Source of the DNA: Flavobacterium crassostreae
Lineage (GTDB): Bacteria; Bacteroidota; Bacteroidia; Flavobacteriales; Flavobacteriaceae
NCBI RefSeq assembly: GCF_001831475.1
Contig: NZ_CP017688.1
Location: 2,108,001-2,172,000 of the forward strand
Reading direction: 5' to 3'
DNA: 64,000 nt
Every line of letters begins with the position of its first letter. Within the stretch, counting starts at the first letter, position 1. Below are positions 14,732 to 25,290 of the stretch, one piece after another. Both the position numbers and the translations under genes were made by a program. Under the pieces are notes generated by a model that saw nothing but the letters and a program-made list of their open reading frames with translations, made no database searches and had not been told where the DNA came from.

Positions 14732-16648
14732 ATGAATACTATTGCCAATCAAATTGCAGATTTTTTGAAAGTGTATGCTCCCTTTAAATATTTAACATAT
14801 GAAGAATTAAGCAACATAGCCTCTACTATCCGCGTACTTAATTTAGAGGTCAATACCACTCTTTTTCAAGTGGAAGAAACCTTGCACGATTGTTTTTATG
14901 TGGTAGCCTCTGGTTTGGTTAATTTGTCTGTGATTGTAGATGCCGAAGAAACCATTTTGAATAAATGCCATGAAGGAGCATTATTTGGACTGCGCCCTTT
15001 TTTTGCCAAAAATAACTATACCATGACCGCCAAAGCGCGCGAAGAAAGTATTGTTTATGCCATTCCGATAGCAGTTTTTAGACCATTTGTGGCAAATAAT
15101 ACGGAGGTTTTAAATTTTATGCTCGAAAATTTTGCGGTAAACACCCACAATTCTAAAGATAAAGAAAGCATGCACAACAACCAAATCTCGGATACGGTTT
15201 ATTATACCGGACAAACCTCAGAGATGCAATACTTTCAAACCCTATCTTACAATAACCAACCTATTATTGTCTCGCCTTTTAGTTTGGTACAGGATGTTGC
15301 TCAATTAATGGCCGAATCTAAAAATACTAGCGCAATTATTTGCAAAAATAACCTTCCGGTAGGGATTGTAACGGATAAAGATTTTTCGTCCAAAATAGCC
15401 ACCGGAAGGGTTGCTATATCTGCAATGGTAGATAAAATCATGGTTGCTCCGGTGCTTACTGTTCTAGAAAACATATCCCTTGCCGAAGCCCAACTTTTGA
15501 TGCTAAAAAATGGCGTTACTCATTTATGTGTTACTAAAGATGGCTCAGACCAATCGGTTGTAAAGGGAGTTATCTCTGAGCATGATTTGGTGGTTGCTCA
15601 AGCAAATAATCCAGGGGTTTTAATCAAAGAAATTAAACGTTCACAGACGGCTTTAGAGTTAAAACAAATTAGATTGCGTATGGCAGATTTGATACTAACC
15701 TCGATTCAAAAAAACATACCCCTGACACACCTAACCAATATTGCTAGCGAAATAAATTTTGCACTCTTAAAACGAGCCATTGAACTTTCTATTTTAGATA
15801 TCGGCTCCGCTCCTACTCGTTTTGCTTGGTTTAGCATTGGTAGTCAAGGCAGAAAAGAACAACTATTATTCACAGACCAAGACAGTATTTTAGTTTTTGA
15901 GGATGTTGTTCCTGAAAAATATAGAGAAACCAAAGATTATTTTTTAAATTTAGCACAAAAAACCACGTCTATTTTAGAAACAGTGGGCTACCCATTGTGC
16001 CCTAATGGCCACATGGCAAGTACTATTTTGTGGTGTAAATCGCTATCGGATTGGATAAAACAATATACCAATTGGATCCATACTCCAGGAGAAAATAGCA
16101 AGGATTTAAGTAGTATCTTTTTTGATTATGAAATTGTTTTTGGAGAACAAAAAATGGAAGATGCACTCAATGATACCATATTCAAAAATGGAGATAAAAA
16201 TACTTTATTTTATGATTTTTTGGGTAACGATGCTTTAAGAAAAAATACGCCTTTAACTTTCTTTAAAAATTTTCATGTTGAAGAAGAAGGCCCCAACAAA
16301 GATAAATTTGATATCAAAACTCGAGCCCTAATGCCGCTAATTGATGGTGCACGTTTGTTTGCTATTAGCCATGGTATACGCGGAATCAATAACACCTATA
16401 TGCGTTTTAAACAATTAGCCATTAAAGATCCAAAGCACGCAGAGGTTTATTTAGAATGTGCCGAAGCTTTTTTGTTTTTATCCAAGTTACGAACCCTAGA
16501 AGGCGTAAAAAATGATACTTCTGGGCAGTATATTAATCTTGAAGAGTTGTCAAAAATAGATAAAGAAAAGCTAAAAAATGCCTTGGCACCAATGCGAGAT
16601 TTAGAGCACTTAATAAAAGATACGTTTCAATTAACACAATTTTCTTAA
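14732..16648 (+). CDS. Cyclic-nucleotide-binding, CBS and DUF294 nucleotidyltransferase-like protein
   Basis: 638 residues in three parts. An N-terminal cNMP-binding domain (about 15-130) has LNLEVNTTLFQVEETLHDCFYVVASGLVNL. A CBS pair (about 175-300) contains NLPVGIVTDKDF and VVKGVISEHDLV. A DUF294 nucleotidyltransferase-like domain has GSQGRKEQLLFTDQDS, where the DxD-type acidic pair is retained, plus a C-terminal helical domain. This architecture is common in Bacteroidetes and Proteobacteria and is thought to sense nucleotides and modify a partner. It is followed 2 bp later by the DnaQ-like gene and convergently by acs. Such proteins often neighbour acetate metabolism genes, suggesting a role in acetate control. 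Confidence 0.88.
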   Translation: MNTIANQIADFLKVYAPFKYLTYEELSNIASTIRVLNLEVNTTLFQVEETLHDCFYVVASGLVNLSVIVDAEETILNKCHEGALFGLRPFFAKNNYTMTAKAREESIVYAIPIAVFRPFVANNTEVLNFMLENFAVNTHNSKDKESMHNNQISDTVYYTGQTSEMQYFQTLSYNNQPIIVSPFSLVQDVAQLMAESKNTSAIICKNNLPVGIVTDKDFSSKIATGRVAISAMVDKIMVAPVLTVLENISLAEAQLLMLKNGVTHLCVTKDGSDQSVVKGVISEHDLVVAQANNPGVLIKEIKRSQTALELKQIRLRMADLILTSIQKNIPLTHLTNIASEINFALLKRAIELSILDIGSAPTRFAWFSIGSQGRKEQLLFTDQDSILVFEDVVPEKYRETKDYFLNLAQKTTSILETVGYPLCPNGHMASTILWCKSLSDWIKQYTNWIHTPGENSKDLSSIFFDYEIVFGEQKMEDALNDTIFKNGDKNTLFYDFLGNDALRKNTPLTFFKNFHVEEEGPNKDKFDIKTRALMPLIDGARLFAISHGIRGINNTYMRFKQLAIKDPKHAEVYLECAEAFLFLSKLRTLEGVKNDTSGQYINLEELSKIDKEKLKNALAPMRDLEHLIKDTFQLTQFS

Positions 16649-16650
16649 TT

Positions 16651-17247
16651 ATGCTAGACTGGATTAAAAACATCAATAAAGAATACCCAGAGTTCTGGAA
16701 AACCTACCTATCTAAATTTGAAAAAAAATCTAAGAGATATGTAGTTTTATCTACTGAAACTACGGGTTTAAATATCACAAAAGACGTTATTATTAGTATA
16801 GCTGCCTTTGCAGTGGTGGATAATAGTATTTTTATTGAGGATAATTTTGAAAAAATAGTATTGCAATACAAATATTTTCATGAAAACAAGCTTACCAATG
16901 AGTTTACCATCGAAAGTAAAATGGAAAAATTAGGAGAGTCTGAGGCCATCCAAAAACTAATAGACTATTTAGGCAATGCAATTATTGTGGGGTATCATGT
17001 AGATTTTGAAGTAGAAATGATTAATGCCGCTTTAGAAAAATTGGGGTGTGGCCGTTTAAAAAACGAAGCATTAGATATTGAAATCATGTACCAAAAACTA
17101 CAAGAAGTGACCGACAAATCGTTTACTTTAAAAGAATTAGTGGATGCTTTTAAAATACCTGTCAGAGACCGAATTTCTGCGGCAGACGATGCCTATACTA
17201 TTGCATTATTGTTTTTAAAACTTAAATCTAGATTAAAGATTGCTTAA
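16651..17247 (+). CDS. DnaQ-like 3'-5' exonuclease-fold protein
   Basis: 198 residues, 2 bp downstream of the CBS/DUF294 gene and probably co-transcribed. The RNase T/DnaQ fold is clear: VVLSTETTGLNITKDVIISIAAF (Exo I), NAIIVGYHVDFEVEMINAAL (Exo II) and DRISAADDAYTIALLFLKL (Exo III, HxxxD-like but with D-R-I-S-A-A-D-D). The first catalytic acid is odd: Exo I reads STE where active enzymes have DTE, so activity may be altered or lost. Alternatives are a regulatory, non-catalytic partner of the upstream protein. Fold confident; activity uncertain. Confidence 0.85.
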   Translation: MLDWIKNINKEYPEFWKTYLSKFEKKSKRYVVLSTETTGLNITKDVIISIAAFAVVDNSIFIEDNFEKIVLQYKYFHENKLTNEFTIESKMEKLGESEAIQKLIDYLGNAIIVGYHVDFEVEMINAALEKLGCGRLKNEALDIEIMYQKLQEVTDKSFTLKELVDAFKIPVRDRISAADDAYTIALLFLKLKSRLKIA

Positions 17248-17298
17248 AATTAAATCCATTGCAATTTAGTAGCAATCAATTATATATTGAATAGGATA

Positions 17299-17332
17299 AA
17301 AAAACTGCTTCTGGAGAGAGAAGCAGTTTTTT
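17299..17332. terminator. Bidirectional intrinsic terminator
   Basis: Stem AACTGCTTCT with AGAAGCAGTT, loop GGAGAG, with As before and Ts after. It lies between the convergent DnaQ-like gene and acs and can stop transcription from both sides. Confidence 0.9.
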
Positions 17333-17354
17333 GAGTTTAAAAACCAAAGGGTAT

Positions 17355-19262
17355 TTATATTTTTCCGTCTTTAATTTGGTCAATAATTTCGGGGTTTAAT
17401 AACGTAGAGGTATCTCCAAAATCGGTAAAATCTCCTGCGGCAATTTTACGCAATATTCTGCGCATAATTTTTCCGGAACGAGTTTTTGGTAATTCACATA
17501 CAAATTGAATTTTATCCAATTTAGCGATCGGCCCAACATGATCCGTAATGTGTTGGTTGATTTCTTTAAAAAGATTTTCTTTGTTTCTATATTCTCCGGT
17601 TTCTTTTAAGATTACAAAGCCATACAATGCATTTCCTTTAACCTCATGTGGAAAACCTACAATTGCGCTTTCTGCAACGGCAGGATGTTCGTTGATAGCA
17701 TCTTCAATGGGAGCAGTACCTAGGTTGTGTCCCGATACAATAACCACATCATCGACACGCCCTGTAATTCTATAATAGCCTACTTCGTCGCGCAAAGCGC
17801 CATCTCCGGTAAAAAATTTTCCAGGAAAATCAGAAAAATAAGTGTCTTTATACCTTTGGTGGTCTCCCCATATTGTTCTTGCAATTCCGGGCCACGGAAA
17901 CTTGATACACAAACTACCGACTAATTGGTTTCCTTCAATTTCATTACGTTTTTCATCCATCAAAACCGGTTGGATGCCCGGCAACGGAAGCGTTGCATAG
18001 GTAGGCTTGGTTGGCGTTACAAAGGCTATTGGCGCTATCATAATACCTCCTGTTTCTGTTTGCCACCAGGTATCTACTACGGGACATTTTTTGGCTCCTA
18101 CATGGTCATTGAACCAGTGCCAAGCTTCTTCATTTATAGGTTCTCCTACTGAGCCAATAACTTTTAGAGATTGCAGTTGGTAAGAATTGACATACTCTAA
18201 ACTTTCTTTTGCCAAAGCTCTAATTGCAGTTGGTGCGGTATAGAATTGGGTTATTTGATGTTTTTCAATAATTTGCCAAAAACGACTAAAGTCAGGATAC
18301 GAAGGGACTCCTTCAAAAATCACGGTTGTTGCGCCATTTAATAAAGGGCCGTATACAATATACGAATGACCCGTTATCCAGCCAATATCTGCCGTACACC
18401 AAAAAATATCGTTTTCTTCGTAATTAAATACGTTCTTGAAGGTATAGGCTGTATGTACCATATATCCTGCTGTGGTATGTACCATCCCTTTTGGTTTGCC
18501 GGTAGATCCAGAGGTATAGAGTATAAAAAGAGGGTCTTCGGCATCCATTATTTCTGCCACTGAATTATCCGAAGCTTCTTCTAAAAGTGGTTGCAACCAT
18601 TGGTCTCTACCTTCTTTCATTTGTATAGGCGTGTTGGTTCTTTTGGTTACCAAAACGCGGGTTACAGAAGGGCATTTTTCTAAAGCTTCGTCAATTATTT
18701 CTTTTAATTCGATCGTTTTGTTTCCTCTAAAACCACCATCGGCTGTAAGTACCATTTTGCAGGCGCTATCCATTATTCTGGTAGCTACCGCAGATGCTGA
18801 AAATCCAGCAAAAACTACAGAATGAATCGCTCCTATTCTGGCACATGCCAAAATACTAACGGCCAATTCGGGTATTATGGGCAAGTAGATACAAACCCGA
18901 TCCCCTTTTTGGATGCCTTGTTCGCGCAATACATTTGCCATTTTGCATACTCTTTGGTGTAATTCATTGTAGGTAATATGCAACGCTTCTTCGTTGGGAT
19001 CATTAGGTTCAAAAATAATAGCGGTTTTGGTTCCTCTTTTATTTAAATGTCTATCAATGGTGTTTTTGGTAATGTTTAATTTAGCTTCGGTAAACCATTT
19101 AATATCTGCTTCGGCCATATTAAAATCGACTACTTTTTCCCATTGTTGGTACCATGTGAAATTTTCTTCGGCAATTTTTCCCCAAAATTTTCTGGGTTCT
19201 CTAACCGATTTATTGTAATGTTTAAAATATTGTTCTAAATTATCCACTTTATAGTAACTCAT
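17355..19262 (-). CDS. acs: Acetyl-CoA synthetase (AMP-forming)
   Basis: 635 residues, typical length. It activates acetate with ATP and CoA to acetyl-CoA. The N-terminal ACAS_N part (YFKHYNKSVREPRKFWGKIAEENFTWYQQW) is followed by the AMP-binding core with YTSGSTGKPKGM (P-loop-like), DTWWQTETGG (acyl-pocket motif) and YRITGRVDDVV. The C-terminal PKTRSGKIMRR contains the catalytic lysine that is acetylated in characterised Acs enzymes. Start at MSYYKVDNLEQ. It is convergent with the CBS/DUF294-DnaQ pair. Identification is secure. Confidence 0.98.
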   Translation of the reverse strand: MSYYKVDNLEQYFKHYNKSVREPRKFWGKIAEENFTWYQQWEKVVDFNMAEADIKWFTEAKLNITKNTIDRHLNKRGTKTAIIFEPNDPNEEALHITYNELHQRVCKMANVLREQGIQKGDRVCIYLPIIPELAVSILACARIGAIHSVVFAGFSASAVATRIMDSACKMVLTADGGFRGNKTIELKEIIDEALEKCPSVTRVLVTKRTNTPIQMKEGRDQWLQPLLEEASDNSVAEIMDAEDPLFILYTSGSTGKPKGMVHTTAGYMVHTAYTFKNVFNYEENDIFWCTADIGWITGHSYIVYGPLLNGATTVIFEGVPSYPDFSRFWQIIEKHQITQFYTAPTAIRALAKESLEYVNSYQLQSLKVIGSVGEPINEEAWHWFNDHVGAKKCPVVDTWWQTETGGIMIAPIAFVTPTKPTYATLPLPGIQPVLMDEKRNEIEGNQLVGSLCIKFPWPGIARTIWGDHQRYKDTYFSDFPGKFFTGDGALRDEVGYYRITGRVDDVVIVSGHNLGTAPIEDAINEHPAVAESAIVGFPHEVKGNALYGFVILKETGEYRNKENLFKEINQHITDHVGPIAKLDKIQFVCELPKTRSGKIMRRILRKIAAGDFTDFGDTSTLLNPEIIDQIKDGKI

Positions 19263-19410
19263 TCGTATATTTTTTTATAAAAGTATTAAAATGCACCCAA
19301 TACTTAAAATTATTTAGATTATTAAATGGATATAAAAATACATTTTATTGTATTAATATTCTAAAAATTATAAGTTTAATACCATCTGTTTTGTATTAAA
19401 AATAAAGCTA

Positions 19411-19445
19411 AAAAAGGTGAAATAGAAACTCTATTTCACCTTTTT
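19411..19445 (-). terminator. Intrinsic terminator downstream of ilvC
   Basis: AAAAAGGTGAAATAG with CTATTTCACCTTTTT around a 5-nt loop, As and Ts on either side. It lies 155 bp after the ilvC stop in the direction of ilv transcription. The intervening gap also carries a small hairpin AACACACC/GGTGTGTT (19565-19583) and an inverted repeat GTAACA..CGCG (19477-19488 with 19552-19563). No gene is seen in 19263-19599. Confidence 0.85.
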
Positions 19446-19599
19446 AACGGGTATTGTTGTTTACCATTAAGAAAATGTAACAAGCGCGCCTGCACTTTAA
19501 AGCCTTTTTATTTATTTGTTTACTAATTCAAAATATTTAAAAACGATGCCACGCGCCTGTTACCAACACACCGTTGGTGTGTTCTTTCTTAATCTTGAT

Positions 19600-21069
19600 T
19601 TATCCTATTTTTTTCATAGCTGTCATAGAAGCACGCAACCATTCTCCTACTTCTTCAATTGGGTGTGCTTGGATGCTTTTGTTTACAGCAATTAATACTG
19701 CATTGTCTACACTATTGGAGTTAGAAAATGGGGTACCAATAATGTTGGTTTCAACGGTTTTCATAAACTCGGTTAATAATGGTTTGCAAGCATGGTCAAA
19801 TAAATAACAACCGTATTCTGCAGTATCTGAAATGATTCGATTCATTTCATATAATTTTTTTCTGGCTACTGTATTTGCAATCAATGGCAATTCGTGCAAC
19901 GATTCGTAATAAGCCGATTCTGCAATAATTCCGGTTTCGGTCATGGTTTCAAATGCCAATTCAACACCTGCTTTTACCATTGCAATCATCAGAACACCAT
20001 TGTCAAAATATTCTTGTTCAGAAATTGGCGCTTCTTGTGCTGGTGTTTTCTCAAAATTAGTCTCTGCAGTTGCAGCTCTCCATTTAAGTAAATTAGCATC
20101 GTTATTATTCCAGTCGATCATCATGTTTTTAGAAAATTCTCCAGAGATAATGTCATCCATGTGTTTATGAAATAAAGGACGCATAAGGTCTTTTAATTCT
20201 TCGGATAAACGGTATGCTTCAATTTTTGAAGGATTAGACAAACGATCCATCATATTGGTAATTCCGCCATGCTTTAATGCCTCTGTGATGGTTTCCCAAC
20301 CGTATTGAATTAATTTAGAAGCATATCCTGGTGCAATTCCTTTTTCGATCATTTTATCAAAACATAAAATAGATCCTGTTTGCAACATACCACAAAGTAT
20401 GGTTTGCTCTCCCATTAAATCGGATTTTACTTCGGCTACAAAAGAAGAGTTTAAAACCCCTGCTTTGTGACCACCTGTTGCTACTGCATAGGCTTTTGCT
20501 TGTGCAAAACCAACTTTTTTAGGGTCATTTTCAGGATGTACTGCAATTAAGGTCGGTACTCCAAATCCTCTCTTGTATTCTTCGCGTACTTCAGATCCTG
20601 GACATTTTGGTGCACACATAATTACCGTAAGGTCTTTGCGTATTTGCATGCCTTCTTCTACAATATTAAATCCGTGGGAGTAGGATAACGTTGCCCCTTC
20701 TTTCATCAATGGCATGATGGTATTCACCACAGCAGTGTGTTGTTTATCTGGAGTTAAGTTACAAACCAAATCTGCGGTTGGGATTAAATCTTCAAAGGTT
20801 CCAACAGTGAAACCGTTGTCTGCGGCATTACTATACGAAGCTCTTTTTTGATCAATAGCTTCTTGACGTAAAGCATAAGAAATATCTAAACCAGAATCTC
20901 TCATGTTTAGTCCTTGGTTTAAACCTTGTGCTCCACAACCTACAATTACTATTTTTTTGCCTTTTAGGGCAGCTATGCCATCCACAAATTCGGATTGATC
21001 CATGAATTCGCAAACGCGTAATTGTTCTAATTGTAATCTTAGTGGTAATGAATTGAAATAATTTGCCAT
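19600..21069 (-). CDS. ilvC: Ketol-acid reductoisomerase (NADP+), long class II form
   Basis: Second common step of isoleucine/valine synthesis: isomerises and reduces acetolactate or acetohydroxybutyrate. At 489 residues it is the long (class II) form, like the E. coli enzyme, with the nucleotide-binding [20 protein letters not shown] near residue 40, substrate and metal-site segments ([36 protein letters not shown]) and a duplicated C-terminal knotted domain. It is the last gene of ilvD-ilvB-ilvN-ilvC, 9 bp after ilvN. Controlled with the operon by the leader at 25138-25271. Confidence 0.98.
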   Translation of the reverse strand: MANYFNSLPLRLQLEQLRVCEFMDQSEFVDGIAALKGKKIVIVGCGAQGLNQGLNMRDSGLDISYALRQEAIDQKRASYSNAADNGFTVGTFEDLIPTADLVCNLTPDKQHTAVVNTIMPLMKEGATLSYSHGFNIVEEGMQIRKDLTVIMCAPKCPGSEVREEYKRGFGVPTLIAVHPENDPKKVGFAQAKAYAVATGGHKAGVLNSSFVAEVKSDLMGEQTILCGMLQTGSILCFDKMIEKGIAPGYASKLIQYGWETITEALKHGGITNMMDRLSNPSKIEAYRLSEELKDLMRPLFHKHMDDIISGEFSKNMMIDWNNNDANLLKWRAATAETNFEKTPAQEAPISEQEYFDNGVLMIAMVKAGVELAFETMTETGIIAESAYYESLHELPLIANTVARKKLYEMNRIISDTAEYGCYLFDHACKPLLTEFMKTVETNIIGTPFSNSNSVDNAVLIAVNKSIQAHPIEEVGEWLRASMTAMKKIG

Positions 21070-21078
21070 TTTTTAATT

Positions 21079-21606
21079 TTATTTATGTTTTAATTCTTCT
21101 AATAAAGCGGAAATTTCCATTTTGTCTTTGGAAATAGATATTCTTCCAGAACGCACAAATTGCATGATCCCAAAAGGTTTTAATTTGTTGTATAAATCTT
21201 CTATATCGGAGCGTTTTCCAGATTTTGAAATCACAAAGAAATTTCTAGAAACGGTAACAATCTCGGAGTTACTTTCTTTAATTATGTTTTGGATTTTTCG
21301 TTCATCAAACAACAAACTAGATTCAATCTTGAATAATGCGTTTTCTAAAAAGATGGTTTCTTCATCCACATGATAAAATGCTTTGATGACATCAATTTGT
21401 TTTTCTAATTGGCCTACAATATTTTGCACCCATTTTTCGGTAGTATCCACTACTATAATAAATCTAGATACTGTTTCTATCTCTGATTCTGAAACATTTA
21501 GACTCAGTATATTAATGTGTCGCTTTAAGAATATACCGGATATTCTATTTAATAGGCCAACGTTATTTTCTGAATAAACAGAAATGGTGAATGTTTTATT
21601 TTCCAT
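21079..21606 (-). CDS. ilvN: Acetolactate synthase small (regulatory) subunit
   Basis: 175 residues with an N-terminal ACT domain (TFTISVYSENNVGLLNRISGIFLKRHINILSLNVSESE) and a C-terminal regulatory domain (SGKRSDIEDLYNKLKPFGIMQFVRSGRIS). It binds branched-chain amino acids and gives feedback inhibition to the catalytic IlvB subunit. It lies 4 bp after ilvB and 9 bp before ilvC, so tight co-expression is expected. Length and domain order are those of the IlvH/IlvN family; ilvH would be an equally valid name. Confidence 0.96.
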   Translation of the reverse strand: MENKTFTISVYSENNVGLLNRISGIFLKRHINILSLNVSESEIETVSRFIIVVDTTEKWVQNIVGQLEKQIDVIKAFYHVDEETIFLENALFKIESSLLFDERKIQNIIKESNSEIVTVSRNFFVISKSGKRSDIEDLYNKLKPFGIMQFVRSGRISISKDKMEISALLEELKHK

Positions 21607-21610
21607 AATA

Positions 21611-23305
21611 TTAACTTAATCGGATATCAGAAACGGACGCTCCTGTTGGAATCATTGGGAATACATTGTTTTCTTTCTCTACCATAACTTCCAGAAAGTA
21701 AGACTCTTTGGATGCCATCATTTCTGCAACGGCTGCGTCTAGATCTTCTCTTTTGGTTACTTTTTTTGCTTGGATGTAATAGCCTTGGGCAATGGCAACA
21801 AAATTAGGATTGGTCATCTCTGTGGAGGCATATCTTTTGTCAAAAAACAATTGCTGCCATTGGCGTACCATTCCTAAAAATTCATTGTTAAGTACTACTA
21901 TTTTTACGGGTACTTTGGTCTGAAATATAGTGCCTAGTTCTTGAATTGTCATCTGAAACCCACCATCGCCAATAATTGCTACTACTTCGCGATCTGGTCT
22001 ACCCATTTTGGCGCCTATAGCTGCCGGCAAAGCAAATCCCATGGTACCTAAACCGCCTGAGGTTACATTACTTTTGGATTGGTTGAATTTGGAGTAACGA
22101 CAAGTAAACATTTGGTGTTGTCCTACATCGGATACCATTATAGCATCTCCTTTGGAGTGTTTGTTGATCATTTCGATGGTTTCGCCCATAGAAATTCCGT
22201 TTTTGCTTGGTTTTAGCTCCTCGTCAATAACTTTTTCGCATTCTATTTTGTATAATTCTTTAAACTCGTTATGCCACGAATTGTGTGCTTTTTTTTCAAC
22301 CAAAGGAAGTATTGCCGCCAAAGATTCTTTTACGTCTGCCAGAACAGCAACATCTGTTTTTACGTTTTTGTCAATCTCAGCTGGATCAATGTCAAAATGA
22401 ATTACTTTGGCTTGTTTGGCATAGGTGTCTAAATTTCCGGTCACACGGTCATCAAAACGCATTCCTAAGGCAATTAGTAAATCGCATTCGTTGGTAAGTT
22501 TGTTGGGAGCATAATTTCCGTGCATACCTAACATTCCTACGTTTAGAGGGTGGTCTGTAGGTAGGGCCGAAAGTCCTAATATGGTCCAAGCAGCAGGTAT
22601 CCCGGTTTTTTCGATAAATTCTTTTAATAACGCTTCGGCTTGCCCCAAAATAATGCCTTGTCCAAAAACAATTAATGGTTTTTTGGCTTTATTAATTAGT
22701 GTGGCTGCTTGTGCTACTTTGTCTAAATTTAATTTTGGAACCGCAAGATAACTTCTAATTCCGGTACATTTTTGATAGCTAAAATCTAACTCGTCAAATT
22801 GTGCGTTTTTGGTAATGTCTACCAATACAGGACCCGGACGACCAGATCTAGCGATATAAAAGGCTTTGGCTAAGATGGCTGGAATTTCTGAAGCTTCGGT
22901 TATTTGGTAGTTCCATTTGGTTACTGGGGTAGATATCCCGATAATGTCTGTTTCTTGAAAAGCATCCGAACCCAATAGATGTTTGCCTACTTGTCCTGTA
23001 ATACAAACCATTGGAGTGGAGTCTATTTGGGCATCTGCAATTCCGGTAACTAGATTTGTAGCTCCTGGTCCTGAGGTAGCAATTGCAACCCCTACTTTGC
23101 CAGTTACTCGTGCAAAACCTTGAGCGGCATGTGTGGCTCCTTGTTCGTGACGTACTAATACGTGTTGCAATTGGTCTTTGAATTTATATAATTCATCATA
23201 AACAGGCATTATGGCTCCACCTGGGTAGCCATAAACTAAGTCTACTCCTTCTTCTAATAAGCATCTTATAACGGCTTCGGCACCGGATATTCTATTTGTT
23301 TTCAT
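21611..23305 (-). CDS. ilvB: Acetolactate synthase large (catalytic) subunit
   Basis: Thiamine-diphosphate enzyme catalysing the first common step of Val/Leu/Ile synthesis. 564 residues. The N-terminal domain has VYGYPGGAIMPVYDEL and the catalytic-glutamate segment VLVRHEQGATHAAQGFARVTGKVGV; the C-terminal TPP-binding motif is GDGGFQMTIQELGTI...NNEFLGMVRQWQ. It begins at MKTNRISGAEAVIRCLLEEGV. It is preceded by ilvD (125-bp gap) and followed 4 bp later by ilvN. Confidence 0.98.
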   Translation of the reverse strand: MKTNRISGAEAVIRCLLEEGVDLVYGYPGGAIMPVYDELYKFKDQLQHVLVRHEQGATHAAQGFARVTGKVGVAIATSGPGATNLVTGIADAQIDSTPMVCITGQVGKHLLGSDAFQETDIIGISTPVTKWNYQITEASEIPAILAKAFYIARSGRPGPVLVDITKNAQFDELDFSYQKCTGIRSYLAVPKLNLDKVAQAATLINKAKKPLIVFGQGIILGQAEALLKEFIEKTGIPAAWTILGLSALPTDHPLNVGMLGMHGNYAPNKLTNECDLLIALGMRFDDRVTGNLDTYAKQAKVIHFDIDPAEIDKNVKTDVAVLADVKESLAAILPLVEKKAHNSWHNEFKELYKIECEKVIDEELKPSKNGISMGETIEMINKHSKGDAIMVSDVGQHQMFTCRYSKFNQSKSNVTSGGLGTMGFALPAAIGAKMGRPDREVVAIIGDGGFQMTIQELGTIFQTKVPVKIVVLNNEFLGMVRQWQQLFFDKRYASTEMTNPNFVAIAQGYYIQAKKVTKREDLDAAVAEMMASKESYFLEVMVEKENNVFPMIPTGASVSDIRLS

Positions 23306-23430
23306 TTTTTCTATCTTAAGGTTCTCTCTTTATTCCCTAAAATTTGGGTTGGCATTCTATAGGAGAGGGTGTTTTTTATACATTCTAACTAATAACTAGC
23401 TTTCTATTTTAAAGAATTAGTTATGGTAAA

Positions 23431-25104
23431 TTATTTGTCGGTTACACATCCGGTTGATGCGCTAGATACGGATCGGATGTATTTTAATAAAACGCCTTTT
23501 TTAAAGCTAGATTCTGGTTGTATCCAATTTGCTTTTCTTTGGGCAAACTCTTGCTCAGAAATTTTAAGATTAATGGTATTGTTGACCGCATCAATGGTGA
23601 TTATATCGCCATTTTGGACTAGTGCAATACCGCCACCATCATAGGCTTCGGGGGTAACGTGACCTACAACAAAACCATGGGAACCTCCTGAGAATCTACC
23701 ATCGGTTATCAAAGCCACACTTTTGCCTAAACCTGCACCCATTATGGCAGAGGTTGGTTTGAGCATTTCTGGCATTCCTGGACCACCCTTTGGACCACAA
23801 TATCGAATAACTACTACGTTTCCGGGTTTAACTTCGCCATTACGAACTCCAGTAATTACATCGTGCTCGTTCTCATAAACAATAGCATCTCCTTCAAAAT
23901 ACTCTCCTTCGTTACCGCTTATTTTTGCTACACAGCCTTCTTGGGCAAGGTTTCCGTACAAAATTTGGATGTTTCCGGTAGCTTTTAGCGCTTTTTGGAT
24001 TTCATGAATCACCTCTTGGCCATCATTTAAATCGGGTACTGCTGCTAGATTTTCGGCTAGGGTTTTTCCGGTTACGGTTAGACAATTTCCATGAAGCAAT
24101 CCTTCTTTTAATAAATATTTCATTACCGCCGGAACACCTCCTACTTCGTGTAGGTCTTCCATTAAATATTTACCACTAGGTTTTAAATCAGCCAATAATG
24201 GCGTTTTATCACTAATGTCCTGAAAATCTTTCAGAGTAATTTCAATATCTACGGCATGTGCCATGGCGATTAAATGCATTACTGCATTGGTAGAGCCTCC
24301 TAAAACTGCCACCATGGTAATTGCATTTTCAAATGCTTCTCGAGTCATGATGTCTCTAGGTTTGATGTCTTTTTCTAATAGTATTCGGATTGCTTTTCCG
24401 GCGTCAAGACATTCTTGTTTTTTTTCTGGGCTCAAAGCAGGATTTGAGGAGCTATACGGCAAACTCATTCCGAGGGCTTCAATTGCCGAAGACATGGTGT
24501 TGGCAGTGTACATGCCGCCACAGGCTCCTGCTCCAGGGCAAGCATTTTTGATAACTCCCTTAAAATCATCTGGTGCAATGGTATTGTTAAATTTTTTGCC
24601 TAAGGCTTCAAATGCAGAAACAATATTGAGGGATTCTCCTTTCCATTTTCCGGAGTGTATCGTTCCGCCGTAAACCATAATTGCTGGACGGTTAACTCTC
24701 CCCATAGCAATTACAGAACCTGGCATGTTTTTGTCACAACCCGGAACTGCAATCATGGCATCATACCATTGTGCTCCCATTACGGTTTCGATAGAATCTG
24801 CAATTACATCTCTAGATACTAAGGAATAACGCATTCCGTCAGTACCGTTAGAGATACCGTCACTCACTCCAATGGTATTAAAAATAAGCCCGACTAGATC
24901 TTGTTTCCAGACTCCGGTTTTAATGTCTTTGGCTAGATCATTTAAATGCATGTTACAGGTGTTTCCTTCGTATCCCATACTTACAATACCTACTTGGGCT
25001 TTGTTTAAATCTTCTTCGGTTAAACCAATTCCGTACAACATAGCTTGTGCAGCAGGTTGTGTTTCGTCTTGCGTTATGGTTTTGCTGTATTTATTTAATT
25101 CCAT
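23431..25104 (-). CDS. ilvD: Dihydroxy-acid dehydratase
   Basis: Fe-S enzyme forming the 2-keto acids of valine and isoleucine synthesis. 557 residues from the ATG at 25104 (protein starts [12 protein letters not shown]). The frame stays open up to 25185, but that extension would have to start inside the terminator hairpin of the leader, so I reject it. Cluster cysteines are visible in [23 protein letters not shown] and [16 protein letters not shown]; the C-terminus has [21 protein letters not shown]. First gene of ilvDBNC, attenuated by the leader upstream. Confidence 0.97.
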   Translation of the reverse strand: MELNKYSKTITQDETQPAAQAMLYGIGLTEEDLNKAQVGIVSMGYEGNTCNMHLNDLAKDIKTGVWKQDLVGLIFNTIGVSDGISNGTDGMRYSLVSRDVIADSIETVMGAQWYDAMIAVPGCDKNMPGSVIAMGRVNRPAIMVYGGTIHSGKWKGESLNIVSAFEALGKKFNNTIAPDDFKGVIKNACPGAGACGGMYTANTMSSAIEALGMSLPYSSSNPALSPEKKQECLDAGKAIRILLEKDIKPRDIMTREAFENAITMVAVLGGSTNAVMHLIAMAHAVDIEITLKDFQDISDKTPLLADLKPSGKYLMEDLHEVGGVPAVMKYLLKEGLLHGNCLTVTGKTLAENLAAVPDLNDGQEVIHEIQKALKATGNIQILYGNLAQEGCVAKISGNEGEYFEGDAIVYENEHDVITGVRNGEVKPGNVVVIRYCGPKGGPGMPEMLKPTSAIMGAGLGKSVALITDGRFSGGSHGFVVGHVTPEAYDGGGIALVQNGDIITIDAVNNTINLKISEQEFAQRKANWIQPESSFKKGVLLKYIRSVSSASTGCVTDK

Positions 25105-25137
25105 TCTATATCTGTTTGTGTAATTTATTTTTTTTAT

Positions 25138-25170
25138 AAAAAAACCTCCTAAATGATTTAGGAGGTTTTT
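25138..25170 (-). terminator. Attenuator terminator of the ilv operon
   Basis: Stem AAAAACCTCCTAAA with TTTAGGAGGTTTTT around a 3-nt loop, followed by Us on the minus strand. It lies between the Ile/Val-rich leader peptide (stop at 25200) and the ilvD start at 25104. It is the transcription-terminating hairpin of a ribosome-mediated attenuator. Confidence 0.88.
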
Positions 25171-25199
25171 AATATTTTTAATCATATCAATATACTTCC

Positions 25200-25271
25200 C
25201 TATGCAATAATCACATTGACAACAAGTACGTTGACAATGATAATAGAAGAAATAATAGTAGATACTTGCAT
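25200..25271 (-). CDS. ilvL: ilv leader (attenuation) peptide, 23 aa
   Basis: ATG at 25271, TAG at 25202-25200. The 23-residue peptide has 7 Ile, 6 Val and 1 Leu, including the run [13 protein letters not shown]. Such a composition is characteristic of leader peptides that sense charged tRNA for branched-chain amino acids: stalling on these codons prevents the terminator at 25138-25170 from forming. A promoter lies a few bases upstream and ilvD downstream. The gene symbol is by analogy with E. coli ilvL, not homology. Confidence 0.85.
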   Translation of the reverse strand: MQVSTIISSIIIVNVLVVNVIIA

Positions 25272-25290
25272 GTGTTTTTTTTTGAGGTCA

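Noticed and set aside
19477..19583. Riboswitch or small RNA after ilvC
   Set aside because: Only a short hairpin and a weak inverted repeat are seen; no known conserved RNA motif could be recognised.
25105..25185. N-terminal extension of ilvD (27 more codons)
   Set aside because: It would start inside the attenuator terminator hairpin; the sequence encodes the stem, not protein. Start moved to 25104.
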